DNA of 64,000 nt from an uncultured Eubacteriales bacterium (lineage in GTDB: Bacteria; Bacillota; Clostridia; Oscillospirales; UMGS1783): NCBI GenBank assembly GCA_934456365.1, contig CAKSHC010000004.1, forward strand, positions 62,001-126,000, written 5' to 3'. This document shows, piece after piece, positions 60,809 through 64,000 of this stretch. The stretch's first letter is position 1, and the number at the start of each line of letters is the position of its first letter. The translations under genes and the position numbers were made by a program. The notes beneath the pieces are model-generated. The model was not told the DNA's origin and ran no database searches. It worked only from the letters and a program-made list of their open reading frames with translations.

Positions 60809-62469
60809 CCAAGCGAATTTTCCGATCCATCGGCCTGGTGGCCGTTGCGGTGTTTGCCGCTTCTTTGATCTTGATTTTAGGAGCTTTATACGAGTATTTC
60901 TCGGCCGGGCAGATGCAGCGGCTTGCCACCGAAACGGCGCTGGCCGCCCGCGCGGTGGAAACGGAGGGGCGCAGCTACCTGGAGGGTGTGAAGGACACCG
61001 ATTGCCGCCTGACCTGGATCGCGGCCGACGGGTCTGTTTTGTTTGATAACCGCGCCGACGAGGCCGCGATGGAAAACCATCTGGAGCGTGAGGAGATTCG
61101 CCAGGCTCTGGAAACGGGCGAAGGGCAGAGCCAGCGCCTGTCGTCTACCCTGATGGAGCAGCAGCTCTACTGCGCCCGCCGCCTGTCGGACGGGACGGTG
61201 CTGCGGCTTTCGGCCAATCATCTTTCCTGGTGGTCGCTTCTGGTGGCTATGGCGCAGCCGATCTGCATTGTGGCTGTTTTGGCGATCGTGCTTTCGCTGC
61301 TTTTGGCTTCGCGTCTGAGCCACCGCATTGTGGCGCCGCTCAACGAGCTGGATCTGGACGATCCCGACCGCACGCCGCCTTATGAGGAGCTGCGCCCGCT
61401 GATGGCGCGCCTGAGCGCGCAGCAGAACCAGCTCAAGAGCCAGGAAGCGCTTTTGGAGCATCGGAAAAACGAATTTGAAACGGCGGTCAGCCACCTTTCG
61501 GAAGGGCTGATCCTGCTGGGGGAAACCGGCACGGTGCTGAGCATCAACCCGGCGGCGGCCCGGATTCTGGGGGTGACCCGCGCCTGCGAGGGCAAGGATC
61601 TTCTTCTTTTCTGCAACACGCCGGATCTGCGCGATCTTCTCCACAGCGCCATGGCCGGGAGGCACACCGAGCGGGTGATGACGGTGCGCGATCGTTCGTA
61701 TCAGATCAACGCCAGCCCCGTTTTCACCAACGGGAAGGTTTCCGGTCTTTCGCTGATGATCTTCGACATCACCGAGCGCGAGAAAAACGAGATCACCCGC
61801 CGGGAATTTTCGGCCAATGTGTCTCACGAGCTCAAGACGCCGCTTCAGAGCATTTCCGGCTGCGCCGAGCTTTTGGCGGGCGGCATGGTGGAGCCGCAGG
61901 ATGTGCCGCGCTTTGCCGGGCGCATTTACGATGAATCGCATCGTCTGATGAACCTGATCGAGGATATCATCCGGCTTTCCCATCTGGATGAGGGAAGCTC
62001 CGATCCCTTTGAAAAAACCGATCTGTTTGAGCTTGCTTCCCGGACGGTGCAGGAGCTGACTCCCCAGGCCGAGAAGGCAGGGGTAACGCTTTCTCTCAAG
62101 GGCGAGCAGAGCCCGATGAACGGAGTACCGCGGCTTTTGTCGGGAATTGTGTATAATCTTGTCGAAAATGCCATTAAGTATAATAAACCGGAGGGATCTG
62201 TGACCGTTTCGGTGGTTCCGGAAGGACAATCGGTGGTGCTGCGGGTTGCGGACACCGGTGTGGGGATCCCGCCGGAGGACCGGGACCGGATCTTCGAGCG
62301 GTTTTACCGGGTGGATAAATCGCGCTCCAAGGAGGTCGGCGGCACCGGGCTGGGGCTTTCGATCGTCAAGCATGCCGCCGCCATTCACCGGGCAGGCATC
62401 CGGGTGGAGAGCACGCCGGGCGTGGGCAGCGTTTTTACCGTGACCTTTCCGCGGGAGGTGCAGGAATGA
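60805..62469 (+). CDS. phoR: PhoR-type sensor histidine kinase
   Basis: The 554-residue kinase has two membrane helices (about 10-31 and 147-172) around an extracytoplasmic segment. A PAS domain follows (about 225-320), then HisKA with phospho-acceptor H341 (SHELKTPLQ) and an HATPase domain (VENAIKYNKPEGS; ADTGVGIPPEDRDRIFERFY; GGTGLGLSIVKH). The ATG overlaps the phoP stop (ATGA), and the stop overlaps the HD gene in the same way. Confidence 0.93.
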   Translation: MTKRIFRSIGLVAVAVFAASLILILGALYEYFSAGQMQRLATETALAARAVETEGRSYLEGVKDTDCRLTWIAADGSVLFDNRADEAAMENHLEREEIRQALETGEGQSQRLSSTLMEQQLYCARRLSDGTVLRLSANHLSWWSLLVAMAQPICIVAVLAIVLSLLLASRLSHRIVAPLNELDLDDPDRTPPYEELRPLMARLSAQQNQLKSQEALLEHRKNEFETAVSHLSEGLILLGETGTVLSINPAAARILGVTRACEGKDLLLFCNTPDLRDLLHSAMAGRHTERVMTVRDRSYQINASPVFTNGKVSGLSLMIFDITEREKNEITRREFSANVSHELKTPLQSISGCAELLAGGMVEPQDVPRFAGRIYDESHRLMNLIEDIIRLSHLDEGSSDPFEKTDLFELASRTVQELTPQAEKAGVTLSLKGEQSPMNGVPRLLSGIVYNLVENAIKYNKPEGSVTVSVVPEGQSVVLRVADTGVGIPPEDRDRIFERFYRVDKSRSKEVGGTGLGLSIVKHAAAIHRAGIRVESTPGVGSVFTVTFPREVQE

Positions 62470-63122
62470 CCTTTGAGGAGATCCGCAAGGATCCTGTGAT
62501 CCGGGCTTATATCGCGGGGGCCGACGAGGCGCTGGCCGCCATCGGCTACACCGACCACGGCTTCGGGCATGTTTTGGCGGTGGCCGAAAAGGCGGGGCAT
62601 ATTTTAGAGGTTCTGGGCTACCCCGAGCGCACGGTGGAGCTGGCCAAGATCGCCGGGTATCTGCACGACATCGGCAACCTCGTCAACCGGGTGGACCACA
62701 GCCAAAGCGGTGCGCTGATCGCTTTCCGGCTGCTTGACCAGCGGGGCTATCCGCCGGGAGAGATCGCTTTGGTGACCTCGGCCATCGGCAACCACGACGA
62801 AGGCACGGGGCTGCCGGTCAGCCCGATCGCGGCCGCGCTTTTTCTGGCCGATAAATCGGATGTGCGCCGGTCGCGCGTGCGCAACCGGGATGAATCGACC
62901 TACGACATCCACGACCGCGTCAACGCCTCGGTCACGGCGGCCCGGCTGACGGTGGAGAAGGAAAAGGAAACCGTGACCCTGCGCCTGCGCATCGACACGA
63001 CGCGCAGCTCGGTGATGGATTATTTTGAGATTTTCCTGGAGCGCATGATTTTGTGCCGCAAGGCGGCGGAAAAGCTGGGGCTGCGCTTCCGGCTCTGCAT
63101 CAACGGGCAGCAGCTGATCTGA
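62466..63122 (+). CDS. HD-domain phosphohydrolase
   Basis: The 218-residue protein has the HD metal motif: H in GHVLAVAEKA, HD in GYLHDIGNLVNRVDHS (about 70) and a later NHDEGTG and Asp (LADKSD). Such enzymes remove phosphates from nucleotides or related molecules. ATGA overlap with phoR makes it part of the phosphate-response operon, so it may salvage phosphate or degrade a signal nucleotide. The substrate is unknown. Confidence 0.85.
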   Translation: MTFEEIRKDPVIRAYIAGADEALAAIGYTDHGFGHVLAVAEKAGHILEVLGYPERTVELAKIAGYLHDIGNLVNRVDHSQSGALIAFRLLDQRGYPPGEIALVTSAIGNHDEGTGLPVSPIAAALFLADKSDVRRSRVRNRDESTYDIHDRVNASVTAARLTVEKEKETVTLRLRIDTTRSSVMDYFEIFLERMILCRKAAEKLGLRFRLCINGQQLI

Positions 63123-63123
63123 C

Positions 63124-63178
63124 TTTACGGGGATTTTACAAAAAGCCCCTAACCGATTTGATCTTTCTTCTTTATACT
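63124..63178 (+). promoter_or_regulatory. Pho box and promoter of the Na/Pi cotransporter gene
   Basis: TTTAC repeats begin at 63124 and 63135 (11-base period). TATACT lies at 63173, with TTGATC nine bases before it. Distances match the phoP promoter base for base. Confidence 0.75.
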
Positions 63179-63203
63179 GAAAGGAGAAAAAGGAGGATCG
63201 GTT

Positions 63204-64000
63204 ATGGATTTGTTTCAGGGGCTCAGCCTGGTTGGCGGGCTTTGTTTGTTTCTTTTCGGCATGACGGTGATGGGGCAGGCGCTGGAGCGCCGCGCCGGCA
63301 ACCAGCTGAAAAGCGTGCTTGCGCGCATGACGACGGGGCGCGTGGCCGGTTTTCTGACCGGGCTGGGCGTGACCTCGGTGATTCAGAGCTCCTCGGCGAC
63401 GACGGTGATGGTCGTCGGCTTTGTCAACGCCGGGCTGATGACGCTGCGGCAGGCCATCAATGTGATCATGGGGGCCAATGTGGGCACGACGGTGACGGCC
63501 TGGATCCTGTCGCTCGGAGGCATTCAGAGCGACAATTTTTGGGTGCGCCTTTGCAAGCCCTCTGCTTTTACGCCGATCCTGGCTTTGATCGGCGTTGTTT
63601 TTCTGCTCTTTTCCAAAAAGAGCGAGAAGAAGGATACCGGAACCGTCCTCCTGGGCTTTGCCACGCTGATTTTCGGCATGGACGCCATGACGGCCGCTGT
63701 GAGCGGTTTGGCGAATGTGCCGGCCTTTCAGCAGCTTTTCCTGCTCTTCCAGAATCCGCTCCTCGGCATGGCGGTCGGCGCGGTTCTGACCGGGATCATT
63801 CAGTCGAGCTCGGCTTCGGTCGGCATTCTGCAGGCGCTTTCGGCCACGGGGCAGGTGACCTATGGAGCGGCCATCCCGATCATCATGGGGCAGAACATCG
63901 GCACCTGTGTGACCGCTTTGATCTCCTCGATCGGCGCCAATAAAAATGCCAAGCGCGCCGCGCTGGTGCATCTTTCCTTTAATGTGATCGGAACGGCGGT
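63204..64000 (+). CDS. Na/Pi cotransporter family protein (3' end outside the window)
   Basis: The visible 265 residues start MDLFQGLSLVGGLCLFLFGM and contain the two inverted NptA/PhoU-transporter repeats with their QSSSATT (about 62) and QSSSASVG (about 200) motifs that line the transport path. The family imports, and in some bacteria exports, phosphate with sodium. ATG 63204 follows AAAAAGGAGGATCGGTT. The Pho-type promoter upstream implies induction by phosphate limitation. A C-terminal PhoU-like domain may lie beyond the end. Confidence 0.93.
   Translation, partial: MDLFQGLSLVGGLCLFLFGMTVMGQALERRAGNQLKSVLARMTTGRVAGFLTGLGVTSVIQSSSATTVMVVGFVNAGLMTLRQAINVIMGANVGTTVTAWILSLGGIQSDNFWVRLCKPSAFTPILALIGVVFLLFSKKSEKKDTGTVLLGFATLIFGMDAMTAAVSGLANVPAFQQLFLLFQNPLLGMAVGAVLTGIIQSSSASVGILQALSATGQVTYGAAIPIIMGQNIGTCVTALISSIGANKNAKRAALVHLSFNVIGTA

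Overview
The window looks like a chromosomal segment of a GC-rich, endospore-forming, anaerobic Gram-positive bacterium, most likely a clostridium of the Oscillospiraceae/Ruminococcaceae type. The evidence is the Firmicutes order of the S10-spc-alpha ribosomal cluster, zinc-ribbon forms of S14, S4, L36 and adenylate kinase, the sporulation genes spoIIE and spoVT, a PerR-rubrerythrin-desulfoferrodoxin-rubredoxin operon, and intergenic palindromic repeats of a kind common in gut clostridia. No rRNA, CRISPR array, phage or transposase gene was seen.

Layout. 1-13313: rplB (missing only the first two bases of its start codon) through rplQ, 27 genes in one direction including secY, adk, map, infA, rpmJ and rpoA, closed by strong terminators. 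13477-16373: a TetR regulator, a small unknown protein, an ABC ATPase and a compact FtsX-type permease, probably an efflux cassette. 16591-19524: a UlaG-like metallo-hydrolase, a mutarotase-fold protein and a ribokinase-like kinase, bracketed by inverted copies of an intergenic repeat. 19525-20062: a gene-free repeat tract. 20063-26050: a CdaR/PucR-type regulator, ftsE, ftsX, an EnvC-like M23 peptidase, a CtpA-like S41 protease and nadA. 26238-29392: a membrane-anchored XRE regulator, greA, and a lysyl-tRNA synthetase with an extra C-terminal tRNA-binding domain. 29478-33594: accessory genes (DUF6273, YwqG-like, large membrane protein). 33625-36267 (minus): an ECF transporter S component and the primosome pair dnaI/dnaD. 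36301-38478: a membrane pyrophosphatase. 38610-40257 (minus): the oxidative-stress operon under a PerR-box promoter. 40402-43513: an intracellular GH10 enzyme divergent from an AraC regulator, then an SDR. 43548-44124: a hairpin array and two tRNAs. 44164-46063: rpsB-tsf. 46098-52864: a flavodoxin-fold protein and a complete oligopeptide ABC transporter whose binding protein appears circularly permuted. 52880-53115: three hairpin repeats. 53229-55603 (minus): serA-serC. 55636-57958 (minus): spoIIE. 57984-59288: infC-rpmI-rplT with a regulatory leader. 59401-60004 (minus): spoVT. 60052-64000: phoP-phoR-HD protein and a truncated Na/Pi cotransporter gene.

The most notable signals are the permuted OppA; matching Pho-box promoters at phoP and the Na/Pi gene; a spoIIE promoter with a 21-base spacer; an AUC start for infC inside a terminator-bearing leader; the LysRS fusion; and several structured intergenic repeats, one of which looks like a nested insertion.
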